14,259 bases of DNA, from the NCBI GenBank assembly GCA_905372595.1, contig CAJPPS010000007.1:1-14259 (forward strand), given 5' to 3'. The stretch's first letter is position 1. Each line of letters opens with the position of its first letter. Below are positions 14,169-14,259 of the stretch, one piece after another. Both the position numbers and the translations under genes were made by a program. Below the pieces are notes generated by a model, which did not search any database, had not been told where the DNA came from, and saw nothing but the letters and a program-made list of their open reading frames with translations. This stretch comes from an uncultured Capnocytophaga sp. Lineage in GTDB: Bacteria > Bacteroidota > Bacteroidia > Flavobacteriales > Flavobacteriaceae.

Positions 14169-14259
14169 TATCAGCACAGACCAACAAAGCCTATTATTCA
14201 GAAAAGAAATTAAGATCTATAAATTTGAAGCTGTTTAAACTTTTTTAGAGAAGAAGCTG
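14169..14259. other. Right end of window, no gene seen
   Basis: The last 91 bases are AT-rich with stops in all frames I read and contain only a small palindrome GTTTAAAC (14233-14240). No RNA gene or coding start is supported. Confidence 0.4.

Overview
The window looks like a chromosomal segment of a Bacteroidota bacterium, most likely a flavobacterium. The evidence is a murE-mraY-murD-ftsW order with a MraY carrying the long extra-membrane insertion usual in that phylum, several promoters matching the Bacteroidota -7 box TAnnTTTG, absence of strong Shine-Dalgarno sequences, and exported proteins of flavobacterial style. A Capnocytophaga-like oral flavobacterium is a guess from overall feel; nothing here proves the genus.

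Layout, left to right. (1) 1-4999, plus strand: a tight operon with the 3' end of murE, then mraY, murD, ftsW and an exported DUF6263-like protein. It covers late cytoplasmic peptidoglycan precursor synthesis, the lipid I step and the SEDS septal polymerase. murG, which usually follows ftsW, is absent here. (2) 5089-6081, plus: a MoxR-type AAA+ ATPase, closed by a good intrinsic terminator. (3) 6171-6646: a non-coding tract with three tandem ~123-nt repeats; two of them have a covarying closing stem. Diverged relatives lie in reverse orientation near the right end (13871-14168). (4) 6652-8012, minus: an unrecognised 162-aa helical protein and an exported PAP2 lipid phosphatase. (5) 8103-10655, plus: a large adenine-N6 methyltransferase with an N-terminal PD-(D/E)xK-like signature, read as a single-chain type IIG restriction-modification enzyme. 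Its presumed target-recognition part is more AT-rich and begins near a 38-bp palindrome. (6) 10650-13832, minus: dut, a Wzx/MATE-type flippase starting at TTG, and gpsA. (7) 13833-14259: non-coding, with two diverged repeat copies and a promoter reading towards gpsA.

Functionally most of the window serves the envelope: peptidoglycan (murE, mraY, murD, ftsW), lipid or isoprenoid phosphate handling (PAP2), glycerophospholipid precursors (gpsA) and glycan-lipid export (flippase). The restriction-modification enzyme is the only clear accessory or defence gene. I see no convincing undescribed multi-gene system. The strongest unexplained signals are the dispersed structured repeat family and the palindrome/mosaic structure inside the restriction-modification gene. 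No rRNA, tRNA, CRISPR array or insertion sequence is visible.
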